DNA of 64,000 bases from Micrococcus endophyticus (GCF_014205115.1 NZ_JACHMW010000001.1:496001-560000), one strand, 5' to 3'; shown: positions 55,129-64,000, counted from the first letter of the stretch. Notes: generated by a model from the letters alone, not told the origin. Translations and numbers: made by a program.

Positions 55129-55794
55129 ATGGCGCTGTCCTGGGAAGACGTGGTCAACAAGCAGTTCCAGCCCACGAAGTTCCGCGAGGGATACGACCAG
55201 GGCGAGGTGGACGACTTCCTCGACGAGATCGTGGGGGAGCTCAAGCGCCTCCAGGGGCTCAACGAGCAGCTGACGGCCGAGAACGAGGCCCTCCGCGCCG
55301 GTGGCGCCGTCCCGGCCGTCGAGGCCGCCCCGGACGCCGACGCCGCGGTGGACGCCCCCGTGGCCGACGCGGACGCCGCCGCCGTGGTCGATGCCGGGCA
55401 GTCGCCGGCCCCCGCCGCGCTCGCCGACGCCGAGCCCGGCCTCGAGGTTGAGCCGACCCCGTCCTCCGCCGACCCGGCCAGCGCCTCGGCCGCCGGCGTG
55501 CTGGCGATGGCCCAGCGCGTCCACGACGAGCACGTGGCCGCCGGCGAGCAGCGCCGCGACGAGCTGATCTCCGAGGCCGAGGCCCGGGCCGAGGCCCTGG
55601 TGGCCGAGGCCGAGGAAACCCGGACCCGCACGCTGGAGGAGCTCGCCGCGGACAAGGCCGGCCTGGAGGCCGAGGTCGAGCAGCTGCGCGGCTTCGAGAC
55701 CGACTACCGCAGCCGTCTGACCGCGTACATCGAGGGCCAGCTGCGCGAGATCCGCTCCCAGGAGCGGGTCGAGCCGGCCCAGCGTCCCGCGTGA
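55129..55794 (+). CDS. divIVA: Polar growth and septum protein DivIVA/Wag31
   Basis: 221 aa from ATG 55129 after GAGGGAGA. The membrane-binding DivIVA N-terminus is clear (LSWEDVVNKQFQPTKFREGYDQGEVDDFLDE), followed by a coiled coil to about 55. An Ala/Asp-rich linker (about 60-120) precedes a second, longer coiled coil (about 122-205: RVHDEHVAAGEQRRDELISEA onward). It marks curved membrane and organises wall growth; in a coccus it is likely at septa. Kinase target status cannot be read. Confidence 0.95.
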   Translation: MALSWEDVVNKQFQPTKFREGYDQGEVDDFLDEIVGELKRLQGLNEQLTAENEALRAGGAVPAVEAAPDADAAVDAPVADADAAAVVDAGQSPAPAALADAEPGLEVEPTPSSADPASASAAGVLAMAQRVHDEHVAAGEQRRDELISEAEARAEALVAEAEETRTRTLEELAADKAGLEAEVEQLRGFETDYRSRLTAYIEGQLREIRSQERVEPAQRPA

Positions 55795-56321
55795 GCGCCG
55801 CCGTCGAGGCCCCGGCACCGGCCGCAGGCCCGGGCGCGCGCCGCCGGGTCGTGCTGGCCGCGCTGCTCGTGGCCGTGCTCGCCTACGCCCTGGACCAGCT
55901 CACCAAGCTCTGGGTGGAGACCACCATGGAGCTGGGCGACTCCGTCACGGTGGTGCCCGGCCTGCTGCGCTGGCACTACATCCTCAACCCGGGCGCCGCG
56001 TTCTCGATCGGCGAGGACCACACCTGGGTGTTCACCGTCATCCAGGCGGTCGTCGCGGTGGCCGCCGTCGTCGCCATCGTCCGGGCGCGCTCCCTGCCCT
56101 GGGCCCTGGCCCTCGGCGGGCTCGTCGGCGGCGTCCTCGGCAACCTGACCGACCGGCTGTTCCGGCCGCCGTCGTTCGGCCAGGGACACGTGGTGGACAT
56201 GATCTCGGTGCCCCGCTTTGCCGTGTTCAACGTGGCCGACTCGTTCATCGTGTGCTCCATCCTGGCGATCGCGTTCCTGGTGATGACCGGGCGGCGCCTC
56301 GACGGCACGCGCGAGGCGTGA
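55791..56321 (+). CDS. lspA: Lipoprotein signal peptidase
   Basis: 176 aa from GTG 55791 (GTGA overlap with divIVA). Four membrane helices are visible. The catalytic Asp pair is in NLTDRLFRPP and FNVADSFIV; the conserved DQLTKLWVE and HYILNPGAAFSI regions are present. It removes signal peptides from diacylated lipoproteins. It is complete. Confidence 0.95.
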   Translation: MSAAVEAPAPAAGPGARRRVVLAALLVAVLAYALDQLTKLWVETTMELGDSVTVVPGLLRWHYILNPGAAFSIGEDHTWVFTVIQAVVAVAAVVAIVRARSLPWALALGGLVGGVLGNLTDRLFRPPSFGQGHVVDMISVPRFAVFNVADSFIVCSILAIAFLVMTGRRLDGTREA

Positions 56322-57289
56322 GCGGCATGGAGCCGATCCCCGGCGCCATCGCGCGCATCGAGGTGACCCCGGACCGGGCCGGGCGCCGGGCCGACGCCGT
56401 CCTGGCCGAGGTGCTGGGCCTGTCCCGGTCGGCCCTGGCGGAGTGGTTCTCCCGGGGCCTGGTGCGCGCGGAGTCCCCCACGGGACGCCGGGACCGGGTC
56501 CTGGCCAAGTCCGCGAAGGCGGTGGCGGGGGAGGTCCTCGCCGTCGACGTCCCGGACGACCCCGACCCCCTGGAAGTGAGGGCTGAGCGAGTGGACGCAC
56601 TGAGGATCCTGCACGAGGACGAGCACCTGATCGCCGTGGACAAGCCCACCGGGGTGGCCGCGCACCCCTCGCCGGGCTGGGCGGGCCCCACCGTGGTCGG
56701 CGCCCTCGCCGCGCTCGGGCACGACATCTCGACCTCGGGCGCGCCCGAGCGGCAGGGGATCGTGCACCGGCTCGACGTCGGCACCACCGGCGTGATGGTC
56801 GTGGCCAAGACGGAGCAGGCCTACGCCGCTCTGAAGGACCAGTTCCGCCGGCGGGTGCCGGAGAAGGTCTACCACGCCCTCGTCCAGGGCATCCCGGACC
56901 CCCTGAGCGGCACGGTGGACGCGCCCATCGGCCGCCACCCGGGGCACCACTGGAAGTTCGCCGTGCTCGACGGCGGCCGCCCCTCGGTCACCCACTACGA
57001 GACCCTCGAGGTGTTCGGCCGGGCCACGCTGCTGGAGGTCCACCTCGAGACGGGCCGCACCCACCAGATCCGCGTGCACACCTCGGCGCTGCGCCACCCG
57101 TGCGTCGGCGACCTCACCTACGGGGCGGACCCCCGCCTCGCCGCCGAGCTGGGCCTGACCCGCCAGTGGCTGCACGCCCACCGCCTCTCCTTCCCCCATC
57201 CCGTCACGGGGGAGCCGGTCTCCGTGACCTCCGAGCACCCGGACGACCTGGCCCACGCCCTGGCCCGCCTGCGCGGCGACGGATCCTGA
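56318..57289 (+). CDS. rluD: Ribosomal large subunit pseudouridine synthase (RluD/RluA family)
   Basis: 323 aa from GTG 56318, overlapping the lspA stop; ATG 56327 is an alternative start. An S4 domain (about 15-75, GRRADAVLAEVLGLSRSALAEW) precedes the synthase domain with the catalytic Asp in GIVHRLDVGTTGVMVV; VDKPTGVAAHP and LETGRTHQIRVH are also present. It isomerises uridines in 23S rRNA. The lspA-rluD pair is widely conserved. Confidence 0.93.
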   Translation: MSGMEPIPGAIARIEVTPDRAGRRADAVLAEVLGLSRSALAEWFSRGLVRAESPTGRRDRVLAKSAKAVAGEVLAVDVPDDPDPLEVRAERVDALRILHEDEHLIAVDKPTGVAAHPSPGWAGPTVVGALAALGHDISTSGAPERQGIVHRLDVGTTGVMVVAKTEQAYAALKDQFRRRVPEKVYHALVQGIPDPLSGTVDAPIGRHPGHHWKFAVLDGGRPSVTHYETLEVFGRATLLEVHLETGRTHQIRVHTSALRHPCVGDLTYGADPRLAAELGLTRQWLHAHRLSFPHPVTGEPVSVTSEHPDDLAHALARLRGDGS

Positions 57290-57353
57290 CCCGCCCCCGT
57301 CCCGAGCCGGACCGGCGGCGGGCGCGGGGGCCGCGGCTCCCAGGCGCGCCGAG

Positions 57354-57359
57354 TACGCT
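57354..57359 (+). promoter_or_regulatory. Candidate -10 element of dnaE
   Basis: TACGCT, 42 bases before ATG 57402, which has its own GAAAGG ribosome site. Confidence 0.45.
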
Positions 57360-57401
57360 GGTCCGGCCTCGCCGTCCACCCCGCCGAAAGGTCCCGCCCG
57401 C

Positions 57402-60400
57402 ATGACCGTGTCCGCCGACGCCCGCGCCGACGCCGTGAAGGACGGCGGCTTCGTCCACCTCCACACGCACACCGAGTATTCGATGCTCGACGGCGCCGCG
57501 AAGCTGGACGACCTCTTCGCCGAGGCCGAGCGCCTCGGCATGGACTCGCTGGCGATCACGGACCACGGGTACCTGTTCGGCGCCTACGACTTCTGGTCCA
57601 AGGCCAAGTCCGCGGGGATCCGGCCGATCATCGGCCTCGAGGCCTACGTCACGCCGGGACACCAGCACCGCACGGACAAGGAGAAGACCCGCTGGGGCGA
57701 GCCCCACCAGCGCGGGGACGACGTCTCCGGCGGCGGCGCCTACACCCACATGACGCTGCTGAGCGAGAACACCGCCGGCATGCACAACCTGTTCCGGATG
57801 AGTTCAATCGCCTCGCTGGACTCGGTCTACGCGAAGTGGCCGCGCCTGGACCGCGAGCTGCTCAGCCAGTACTCCTCGGGGCTGATCGCCACCACCGGCT
57901 GCCCCTCCGGCGAGGTCCAGACCCGCCTGCGCCTGGGCCAGTACGACGAGGCCGTGGCGGCCGCCGCCGAGTTCCGGGACATCTTCGGCAAGGACAACTA
58001 CTACTGCGAGATCATGCACCACGGCCTCGACATCGAGCGCCGGGTCATGACGGACCTGCGCCGGCTGGCCAAGGACCTGGGCCTGCCGTTCGTGGCCACG
58101 AACGACCTGCACTACACGCACGAGCACGACGCCAAGGCGCATGAGGCCCTGCTGGCCCTGCAGTCCGGCTCCAAGCTCAACGAGCCCAGCTACGACCAGG
58201 GCGGCTCCCGCTTCGCGTTCTCGGGCACCGAGTACTACCTGAAGTCCCCCCGGCAGATGCGCGAGCTGTTCGCCGAGCTGCCCGAGGCCTGCGACAACAC
58301 GCTGCTGATCGCCGAGCGCTGCGACGTCGAGTTCGACACCAAGGCCAACTACATGCCCGTCTTCCCCACCCCGGAGGGCGAGGACGAGACCAGCTGGCTC
58401 ATCAAGGAGGTCGCCTCGGGCCTGGCCTACCGCTACCCGGACGGCGTGCCGGACCACGTGCGCAAGCAGGCCGACTACGAGCTGGACGTCATCATCTCGA
58501 TGGGCTTCCCCGGCTACTTCCTCGTGGTGGCCGACTTCATCAACTGGGCCAAGGAGAACGGGATCCGCGTGGGCCCGGGCCGCGGCTCGGGCGCCGGCTC
58601 GATGGTGGCCTACGCCCTGCGCATCACGGACCTGGACCCGCTCAAGCACGGCCTGATCTTCGAGCGCTTCCTCAACCCGGACCGCGTGTCCATGCCCGAC
58701 TTCGACGTCGACTTCGACGATCGCCGCCGCCCCGAGGTGATCGACTACGTCACCCGCAAGTACGGCGACGAGCGCGTCACCATGATCGTCACCTACGGCA
58801 CGATCAAGACGAAGCAGGCGCTGAAGGACTCCGCGCGCGTGATGGACCAGCCCTTCTCCCTGGGCGAGTCCCTCACGAAGGCGCTGCCGCCGGCGGTGAT
58901 GGCCAAGGACATCCCGCTCAAGGACATCGAGGACCCGGCCGCCCCCCGCTACGGGGAGGCCGCGCCCTTCCGCGAGCTGATCGCCACGGACCCGGTGGCC
59001 AAGGAGGTCTTCGAGACCGCCAAGGGCCTCGAGGGGCTGAAGCGGCAGTGGGGCGTGCACGCGGCCGGCGTGATCATGTCCTCGGAGCCGGTGATCGACG
59101 TCATCCCGATCATGCGCCGCCTGCAGGACGGCCAGGTGATCACCCAGTTCGACTACCCGATGGCGGAGTCGCTGGGCCTGATCAAGATGGACTTCCTGGG
59201 CCTGCGCAACCTCACGATCATCTCGGACGCGATCGAGAACGTGAAGGCCAACCAGGGGGTCGAGTTGGACCTCGAGACCCTGGACGTGGACGACGCCGCC
59301 TCGTACGACCTGCTGGCCCGCGGCGACACGCTCGGCGTGTTCCAGCTCGACGGCGGCCCGATGCGCTCGCTGCTGAAGATGATGCGCCCGGACAACTTCG
59401 AGGACATCTCGGCGACCATCGCGCTCTACCGCCCCGGCCCCATGGGCGCGAACTCCCACACGAACTATGCGCTTCGCAAGAACGGGCAGCAGGAGATCAC
59501 CCCGATCCACCCGGAGCTCGAGGAGCCGCTGCGGGAGATCCTGGACACCACGTACGGCCTGATCGTGTACCAGGAGCAGGTCATGGCGATCGCCCAGAAG
59601 GTGGCCGGGTACTCGCTCGGCCAGGCGGACATCCTGCGCCGCGCCATGGGCAAGAAGAAGAAGTCCGAGCTGGACAAGCAGTACGAGGCGTTCCATCAGG
59701 GCATGCTGGACCGCGGCTACTCCGAGGCGGCGGTGAAGGCACTGTGGGACATCCTGCTGCCGTTCTCGGACTACGCGTTCAACAAGGCCCACTCGGCGGC
59801 CTACGGCCTCGTCTCCTACTGGACGGCGTACCTCAAGGCGCACTACCCGGCCGAGTACATGGCGGCGCTGCTCACCTCGGTGGGCGACGACAAGGACAAG
59901 CTCGCCATGTACCTCAACGAGTGCCGCCACATGGGCATCACCGTGCTGCCCCCGGACGTGAACGAGTCGCACCTGACCTTCACCCCGGTGGACCGGGACA
60001 TCCGCTTCGGCATGGGCGCGGTGCGCAACGTGGGCGCGAACGTGGTCAAGGGCATGGTCCAGGGCCGCGAGGACAAGGGCGCCTACACCGGGTTCGGCGA
60101 CTTCCTGGCCAAGGTGCCGCTCGTGGTCTGCAACAAGCGCACCATCGAGTCGATGATCAAGGCCGGCGCCTTCGACTCCCTCGGCTACGCCCGCCGGGCG
60201 CTGCTGGCCGTGCACGAGGAGGCCGTGGACGCCACGGTCTCGCAGAAGCGCAAGGAGGACCACGGCGAGTTCACGTTCGACCTGTTCGCCCTGGGCGGGC
60301 CGCAGGAGGACGAGTCGGACGCCGCGGACGGCGTCGCGGTGCCGGACCTGCCGGAGTGGGCCAAGAAGGAGAAGCTCGCGTACGAGCGCGAGATGCTCGG

Positions 60401-60998
60401 CCTCTACGTCTCGGACCACCCGCTGCAGGGCCTGGACGGGGTCCTGGCCCAGCACGCGGACACCCAGATCACCCGGGTCCTCGACGACGACGGGCCCGCG
60501 GACGGCTCGCAGGTCACCATCGCGGGGCTCATCACCACGCTGGAGCGCCGGATCGCGAAGTCCTCGGGCAACGCGTACGCGCGCTGCGAGATCGAGGACC
60601 TCGGCGGCTCGATGGACGTGATGTTCTTCGGCCAGGTCTACGCCCCGATCGCGATGATGCTGGCCGAGGACCTCGTCGTCGCCGTGAAGGGCCGCGTGCA
60701 GCGGCGCGACGACGGCTCCGTCTCGCTCTCGGCCATGGAGCTGACCATCCCGGAGCTCTCGGACGGCCCGGGCGGGCCCGTGCGCATCTCGATGCCCTCG
60801 TTCAAGGCCACCGAGCAGGTCGTGGGCCAGCTCGCCGACGTGCTGCGCACCCACGAGGGCTCCTCCGAGGTGCGGCTGTCCCTCGTGGGCCAGCGCGGCA
60901 CGCAGGAGTTCCAGCTGGGCCCGCAGTTCCGGGTGAACCCGAACCCGGCGCTCTTCGGGGATCTGAAGATCCTGCTGGGCCCGGCCTGCCTGTCCTGA
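57402..60998 (+). CDS. dnaE: DNA polymerase III alpha subunit
   Basis: 1198 aa from ATG 57402. This is the replicative polymerase. The PHP domain starts with FVHLHTHTEYSMLDGA. The polymerase core has GPGRGSGAGSMVAYAL and the catalytic aspartates in MPDFDVDFDDRRR. AHSAAYGLVSYWTAYLKAHYP and a helix-hairpin-helix region follow. The OB fold (about 1020-1100: VTIAGLITTLERRI) is present, and the end carries the tau-binding part. In actinobacteria the DnaE1 PHP domain can supply proofreading; the His residues at the start are retained. The huge antisense frame is an artefact. Confidence 0.97.
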   Translation: MTVSADARADAVKDGGFVHLHTHTEYSMLDGAAKLDDLFAEAERLGMDSLAITDHGYLFGAYDFWSKAKSAGIRPIIGLEAYVTPGHQHRTDKEKTRWGEPHQRGDDVSGGGAYTHMTLLSENTAGMHNLFRMSSIASLDSVYAKWPRLDRELLSQYSSGLIATTGCPSGEVQTRLRLGQYDEAVAAAAEFRDIFGKDNYYCEIMHHGLDIERRVMTDLRRLAKDLGLPFVATNDLHYTHEHDAKAHEALLALQSGSKLNEPSYDQGGSRFAFSGTEYYLKSPRQMRELFAELPEACDNTLLIAERCDVEFDTKANYMPVFPTPEGEDETSWLIKEVASGLAYRYPDGVPDHVRKQADYELDVIISMGFPGYFLVVADFINWAKENGIRVGPGRGSGAGSMVAYALRITDLDPLKHGLIFERFLNPDRVSMPDFDVDFDDRRRPEVIDYVTRKYGDERVTMIVTYGTIKTKQALKDSARVMDQPFSLGESLTKALPPAVMAKDIPLKDIEDPAAPRYGEAAPFRELIATDPVAKEVFETAKGLEGLKRQWGVHAAGVIMSSEPVIDVIPIMRRLQDGQVITQFDYPMAESLGLIKMDFLGLRNLTIISDAIENVKANQGVELDLETLDVDDAASYDLLARGDTLGVFQLDGGPMRSLLKMMRPDNFEDISATIALYRPGPMGANSHTNYALRKNGQQEITPIHPELEEPLREILDTTYGLIVYQEQVMAIAQKVAGYSLGQADILRRAMGKKKKSELDKQYEAFHQGMLDRGYSEAAVKALWDILLPFSDYAFNKAHSAAYGLVSYWTAYLKAHYPAEYMAALLTSVGDDKDKLAMYLNECRHMGITVLPPDVNESHLTFTPVDRDIRFGMGAVRNVGANVVKGMVQGREDKGAYTGFGDFLAKVPLVVCNKRTIESMIKAGAFDSLGYARRALLAVHEEAVDATVSQKRKEDHGEFTFDLFALGGPQEDESDAADGVAVPDLPEWAKKEKLAYEREMLGLYVSDHPLQGLDGVLAQHADTQITRVLDDDGPADGSQVTIAGLITTLERRIAKSSGNAYARCEIEDLGGSMDVMFFGQVYAPIAMMLAEDLVVAVKGRVQRRDDGSVSLSAMELTIPELSDGPGGPVRISMPSFKATEQVVGQLADVLRTHEGSSEVRLSLVGQRGTQEFQLGPQFRVNPNPALFGDLKILLGPACLS

Positions 60999-61005
60999 GC
61001 GGACG

Positions 61006-61011
61006 TAGCAT
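61006..61011 (+). promoter_or_regulatory. Candidate -10 element of nrdR
   Basis: TAGCAT, 30 bases before ATG 61042. Confidence 0.4.
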
Positions 61012-61041
61012 GGGGGTGCCCGGCCGAGAAGGAGAGAGCTG

Positions 61042-61533
61042 ATGCACTGCCCGTTCTGCCGCCACGAGGACTCCCGCGTGGTGGACTCGCGCTCGCTCGA
61101 CGACGGCTCGGCCATCCGGCGGCGCCGCCAGTGCCAGTCCTGCGGGAAGCGGTTCACCACCATGGAGACCACGGCACTGACCGTGGTGAAGCGCTCCGGG
61201 GTGGCCGAGCCCTTCGACCGCTCCAAGGTGATCAACGGCGTCCGCAAGGCGTGCCAGGGCCGGCCCGTCACGAGCGACGACCTCGCCATGCTCGCCCAGG
61301 AGGTGGAGGAGACGGTCCGCGCCTCCGGCAACGCCGAGGTGGACGCCCACGACGTGGGGCTGGCGATCCTGGACCCCCTGCGCCGGCTCGACCAGGTGGC
61401 GTTCCTGCGCTTCGCGTCCGTGTACCGGGACTTCGAGTCCCTCGACGACTTCGCCGACGCCATCGCGGAGCTGCGCGCCGGCACGGACGAGCGCGGCCGC
61501 CCCGCCGTGCAGCCGCGCCTGTTCAGCCGCTGA
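61042..61533 (+). CDS. nrdR: Ribonucleotide reductase repressor NrdR
   Basis: 163 aa from ATG 61042 after AAGGAGAG. A zinc ribbon with Cys3, Cys6, Cys31 and Cys34 ([19 protein letters not shown]) binds NrdR boxes. The ATP-cone domain (about 47-140: [25 protein letters not shown]) senses ATP and dATP. It represses ribonucleotide reductase genes, none of which are in this window. It is complete. Confidence 0.96.
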   Translation: MHCPFCRHEDSRVVDSRSLDDGSAIRRRRQCQSCGKRFTTMETTALTVVKRSGVAEPFDRSKVINGVRKACQGRPVTSDDLAMLAQEVEETVRASGNAEVDAHDVGLAILDPLRRLDQVAFLRFASVYRDFESLDDFADAIAELRAGTDERGRPAVQPRLFSR

Positions 61534-61597
61534 CCTGGGACGATGCGCCGCCGCGGGCGGTCCCGGATCCGCGGTGGTGCCGGCGGCGATCACCGGC

Positions 61598-61683
61598 TAC
61601 AGTGTTCGTCGGGGAACGTCCTGGTGACGTCCCCCACAGACTGCCGAGGGCGGTTCCGGAGGGGAAGCCGGAACCGCCCTCGG
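61598..61683 (+). ncRNA. Candidate small RNA: -10 box followed by two hairpins
   Basis: TACAGT (61598-61603) precedes a near-perfect hairpin (GGGGAACGTC 61611-61620 with GACGTCCCCC 61626-61635) and then the strong terminator at 61644-61683. A transcript of about 75 bases would be two stems. It may equally be just the transcription stop between nrdR and ppgK. Confidence 0.25.
61644..61683. terminator. Terminator between convergent nrdR and ppgK
   Basis: CCGAGGGCGGTTCCGG and its perfect complement (16 bp) flank an 8-base loop. Confidence 0.8.
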
Positions 61684-61735
61684 TGCGTCTGCGCCCGGTC
61701 TCCGGGCGACCGTCCGGTCCCGGGCTCGGCGGGGC

Positions 61736-62560
61736 TCAGCGCGCGTCGGCGAGCGAGTCGTGCGCCGCGAGGGCGGCGCCCACGATGCCGGCGTTGTTGC
61801 GCAGCTGCGCCGGGACGATCGGGGTGCGCAGGCTCAGCAGGGGCAGGTAGTCGTCCGGGCGCTTGGAGATGCCCCCGCCCACGATGAACAGGTCGGGGGA
61901 GAAGACATGCTCCACGTGGGAGAAGAAGCGCTGCAGGCGCTGCGCGTACTCCGCCCAGCTCAGGTCCTCGCGCTCGCGGGCCTTCGCCGAGGCGCGGGTC
62001 TCCGCCATCACGCCGTCGAGCTCCAGGGAGCCGACCTCGAAGTTCGGGACGAGGACCCCGTCGTGCACCATGGCCCCGCCGATGCCGGTGCCCAGGGTGA
62101 TCACGAGCACCAGCCCGGACACGCCGCGGCCGGCGCCGTAGCGGGCCTCGGCGAGGCCCGCGGCGTCGGCGTCGTTGACCACGCGGACGGGGCGGCGCAG
62201 GTGCTCCTCGAAGGCGGCCTTGAGGTCCGTGCCGATCCACGAGGGGTCGATGTTGTTCGCGGACAGGCAGACCCCGTCCTTGACGATCGAGGGGAAGCAC
62301 ACGCCCAGCGGCGCGGTCGGCGCCGGGGCCTTGTCCCGCGCGTCGAGCTCGGCGGTGATGGCCGCGAGCGTCGCGGCCACCGGCTCGGCCATGGCCGGCT
62401 GGGGGGTCGGGATCCGGAAGCGGTCCCCGCGCAGGGTCCCCGACTTCGGCCCGGAGCCTAGGCGGACGAGGCCGCCCTTCATGCCGGTGCCGCCGACGTC
62501 GATGCCGATCGTCGTGGGGTGCTTGGAGGAGCGCTGGGCGGTGGTGGTGTGCGTCGTCAC
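61736..62560 (-). CDS. ppgK: Polyphosphate glucokinase
   Basis: 274 aa from GTG 62560. It phosphorylates glucose using polyphosphate or ATP, a trait of actinobacteria. The ROK/PpgK fold shows TIGIDVGGTGMKGGLV, a central VCFPSIVKDGVCLSANNID, VRVVNDADAAGLAEARYGAG with the catalytic Asp, LVLVITLGTGIGGAMVHDG, and the PpgK-specific SWAEYAQRLQRFFSHVEHVFSPDLFIVGGGISK. A TAAGCT box lies 7 bases before the start. It is complete. Confidence 0.95.
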   Translation of the reverse strand: MTTHTTTAQRSSKHPTTIGIDVGGTGMKGGLVRLGSGPKSGTLRGDRFRIPTPQPAMAEPVAATLAAITAELDARDKAPAPTAPLGVCFPSIVKDGVCLSANNIDPSWIGTDLKAAFEEHLRRPVRVVNDADAAGLAEARYGAGRGVSGLVLVITLGTGIGGAMVHDGVLVPNFEVGSLELDGVMAETRASAKAREREDLSWAEYAQRLQRFFSHVEHVFSPDLFIVGGGISKRPDDYLPLLSLRTPIVPAQLRNNAGIVGAALAAHDSLADAR

Positions 62561-62567
62561 GGCCCCC

Positions 62568-62573
62568 AGCTTA
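62568..62573 (-). promoter_or_regulatory. -10 element of ppgK (leaderless type)
   Basis: TAAGCT on the minus strand, 7 bases before GTG 62560 and only a few bases beyond the map stop. Confidence 0.55.
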
Positions 62574-62581
62574 GTGCCACC

Positions 62582-63526
62582 TCAGGGCAGTGTGAGGATC
62601 TCGGCCCCGTCGTCCGTAACCACGAGCGTGTGCTCGAACTGCGCGGTGCGCCGACGGTCGCGGGTCACCACGGTCCAGCCGTCGTCCCACTGGTCCCAGT
62701 CGATCGTGCCGAGGGTGAGCATCGGCTCGATGGTGAACACCATGCCGGGCTCGAGCAGGCGGTCGTGGGCCGGGGCCGCGTCGTAGTGGGGGATCACGAG
62801 GCCGGAGTGGAAGTCCACGCCCACGCCGTGGCCGATGAAGTCACGCACCACGCCGTAGCCAAAGCGCTTGGCGTAGGACTCGATGGCGCGGCCGATCACG
62901 TTGACCTGACGGCCGGGCTTCACGGCGCGGATGCCGCGGCGCAGGGCCTCCTCGGTGCGCTCGACGAGCAGACGGGACTCTTCGTCCACGTCGCCGACCA
63001 GGTAGGTGCGGTTGTGGTCGCCGTGGACGCCGTCCAGGTACGCGGTGATGTCCAGGTTGACGATGTCCCCGTCCTCCAGGACGGTGCCGTCCGGGATGCC
63101 GTGGCAGATGACCTCGTTGATCGAGGTGCAGATGGACCGCGGGAAGCCGCGGTAGCCGAGGCACGAGGGGTAGGCGCCGTGCTCGACCAGGTAGGCGTGG
63201 GCGATCCGGTCCAGCTCGTCCGTGGTCACGCCGGGGCGGATGTAGGCGGCGGTGTGCTCCATGGCGCGGGCGGCCAGGCGGCCCGCGGCCCGGATCCGCT
63301 CGATCCCGGCTGCGTCGTAGACGTCCGAGGCGTTGCCCTCGTCCGCGGTCGCCCGGCCCACGTACTCCGGGCGGGGGATCGAGGCCGGTACAGGCGGGGC
63401 CGGCGAGGGCGCTCCCGGGGTCAGCGTCCCGACGGGCGCCAGCGACCCCGGCTGCGGTGCGGCCGGCCCCTCGGGGCGGGGGCCGTTGTGGCTGGACGGG
63501 GACGCGGTGCTCTGGCGGTGGGACAT
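62582..63526 (-). CDS. map: Methionine aminopeptidase, type I
   Basis: 314 aa from ATG 63526. It removes the N-terminal Met of new proteins. A Pro/Gly-rich extension of about 60 residues precedes the catalytic domain. Metal ligands are in [25 protein letters not shown] (two Asp) and [13 protein letters not shown] (His), with MVFTIEPML (Glu) and the terminal Glu in [12 protein letters not shown]. The extended N-terminus resembles actinobacterial MapB-type proteins. ppgK follows closely on the same strand. Confidence 0.95.
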   Translation of the reverse strand: MSHRQSTASPSSHNGPRPEGPAAPQPGSLAPVGTLTPGAPSPAPPVPASIPRPEYVGRATADEGNASDVYDAAGIERIRAAGRLAARAMEHTAAYIRPGVTTDELDRIAHAYLVEHGAYPSCLGYRGFPRSICTSINEVICHGIPDGTVLEDGDIVNLDITAYLDGVHGDHNRTYLVGDVDEESRLLVERTEEALRRGIRAVKPGRQVNVIGRAIESYAKRFGYGVVRDFIGHGVGVDFHSGLVIPHYDAAPAHDRLLEPGMVFTIEPMLTLGTIDWDQWDDGWTVVTRDRRRTAQFEHTLVVTDDGAEILTLP

Positions 63527-63533
63527 GTCCGCC

Positions 63534-63539
63534 AGCCTA
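63534..63539 (-). promoter_or_regulatory. -10 element of map (leaderless type)
   Basis: TAGGCT on the minus strand, 7 bases before ATG 63526; it is divergent from and 11 bases away from the next promoter. Confidence 0.6.
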
Positions 63540-63549
63540 TCGGCCCCAC

Positions 63550-63555
63550 TACTGT
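63550..63555 (+). promoter_or_regulatory. -10 element of the SPOR-like gene (leaderless type)
   Basis: TACTGT, 7 bases before ATG 63563. Confidence 0.55.
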
Positions 63556-63562
63556 GGCCCGC

Positions 63563-63775
63563 ATGAGCGAGAAGAGCGAGTACTGGTACAACGTCCGCAC
63601 CCAGCAGGTGGAGGAGGGCGCGCAGTCGGACTGGTCCCAGCTGCTGGGCCCGTTCGGCACCCGCGAGGAGGCGCAGGGCGCGATGTCCCGCGTGCAGGCG
63701 AACAACGAGGCCGCCGACGCCGCCGATGAGCGCGACGACAACTGGGACAACAACCCCCTCAACGACGCGGACTGA
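63563..63775 (+). CDS. Small SPOR-like protein
   Basis: 70 aa from ATG 63563. The N-terminal half has the sheet-helix pattern [14 protein letters not shown], then [19 protein letters not shown], like the short cytoplasmic SPOR-like proteins encoded beside map in actinobacteria. The tail is very acidic ([19 protein letters not shown]). No signal peptide or membrane helix is present, so peptidoglycan binding seems unlikely; the function is unknown. Confidence 0.75.
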   Translation: MSEKSEYWYNVRTQQVEEGAQSDWSQLLGPFGTREEAQGAMSRVQANNEAADAADERDDNWDNNPLNDAD

Positions 63776-63793
63776 CCCCCGCCGTCCACGCCG

Positions 63794-63838
63794 CGGCCGC
63801 CCGGCCCGACCCCCCGCGGGGATCGGAGCGGGCGGCCG
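63794..63838. terminator. Terminator between the SPOR-like gene and panB
   Basis: CGGCCGCCCG and CGGGCGGCCG form a perfect 10-bp stem with a 25-base loop between convergent genes. Confidence 0.55.
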
Positions 63839-63884
63839 TCGTCGTGCCGGGCCGCGCGTCGTCCCCGGCGGACGACCCGGCGGC

Positions 63885-64000
63885 TCAGGCCTCGAAGCCG
63901 TGCTCCGGGGCCGGGAAGGCGCCGTCGAGCACGTCGCGGCGGTAGGCGCGCACGCCCTCGCCGATCACCTCGTGCAGGCGGGCGTACTGCCGCACGAAGC
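63885..64000 (-). CDS. panB: 3-methyl-2-oxobutanoate hydroxymethyltransferase, C-terminal end
   Basis: The last 37 codons are seen before the TGA at 63885-63887; the rest lies beyond the right edge. The end [20 protein letters not shown], then [13 protein letters not shown], is the typical PanB C-terminus (helix followed by FP-x-x-x-H-x-F). PanB makes ketopantoate for coenzyme A. Identification rests on this tail only. Confidence 0.75.
   Translation of the reverse strand, partial: FVRQYARLHEVIGEGVRAYRRDVLDGAFPAPEHGFEA

Overview
The window is very GC-rich actinobacterial DNA. Gene content, gene order and codon use point to the family Micrococcaceae, most likely Micrococcus. The supporting signs are a mycothiol enzyme (mycothione reductase), Wag31/DivIVA, SepF, a division cluster without ftsA, GarA, and a gene order that parallels the Rv2150c-Rv2187 and Rv1826-Rv1830 regions of Mycobacterium tuberculosis. 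The genus assignment is inference from sequence reading only.

Region 1 (1 to about 11,264) is an accessory island. Its base and codon composition is visibly less GC-extreme than the rest. Its right border is the 3' half of a tRNA-Pro(GGG) gene (11221-11264), starting in the anticodon loop, followed by a perfect hairpin terminator. This is the classic scar of an integrative element whose other end, with the intact tRNA and probably the integrase, lies left of the window. The backbone is a dead conjugative element on the minus strand: a small element gene cut by the window edge, a VirB4/TraC-like ATPase with several lesions, a small gene split by an IS3-family insertion with a GACC target duplication, and a DprA-like gene with an amber codon. 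Two intact defence-like cargo loci sit in this wreck. One is a single-gene TIR / P-loop STAND NTPase / TPR protein (367-2844). The other is a Hachiman hamA-hamB operon (7556-11082).

Region 2 (11.5-23.5 kb) is core chromosome: apt, an M28 aminopeptidase with an in-frame amber codon, a POT peptide transporter, the conserved actinobacterial module gcvH-garA-ftsR-bifunctional nuclease-merR, pyruvate carboxylase and mycothione reductase. Region 3 (23.5-35.6 kb) holds fadD15-type acyl-CoA synthetase, an alpha/beta hydrolase, a PlsC-type acyltransferase, class II DAHP synthase, a PASTA kinase (PknL-like), a LysM transglycosylase, an Rv2175c-type DNA-binding protein, a polyprenyl diphosphate synthase, dinB and a DUF3040 protein.

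Region 4 (35.6-57.3 kb) is the division and cell wall cluster: mraZ-rsmH-ftsL-ftsI-murE-murF-mraY-murD-ftsW-murG-murC-ftsQ-ftsZ-pgeF-yggS-sepF-yggT-divIVA-lspA-rluD, mostly with 4-base start/stop overlaps. MraZ boxes lie at its promoter and a repeat-bearing ftsQ-ftsZ spacer precedes ftsZ. Region 5 (57.4-64 kb) holds dnaE, nrdR, then ppgK and map on the minus strand, a small SPOR-like protein and the end of panB. Many stand-alone genes have a TANNNT -10 hexamer 6-7 bases before the start codon, which predicts leaderless mRNAs.
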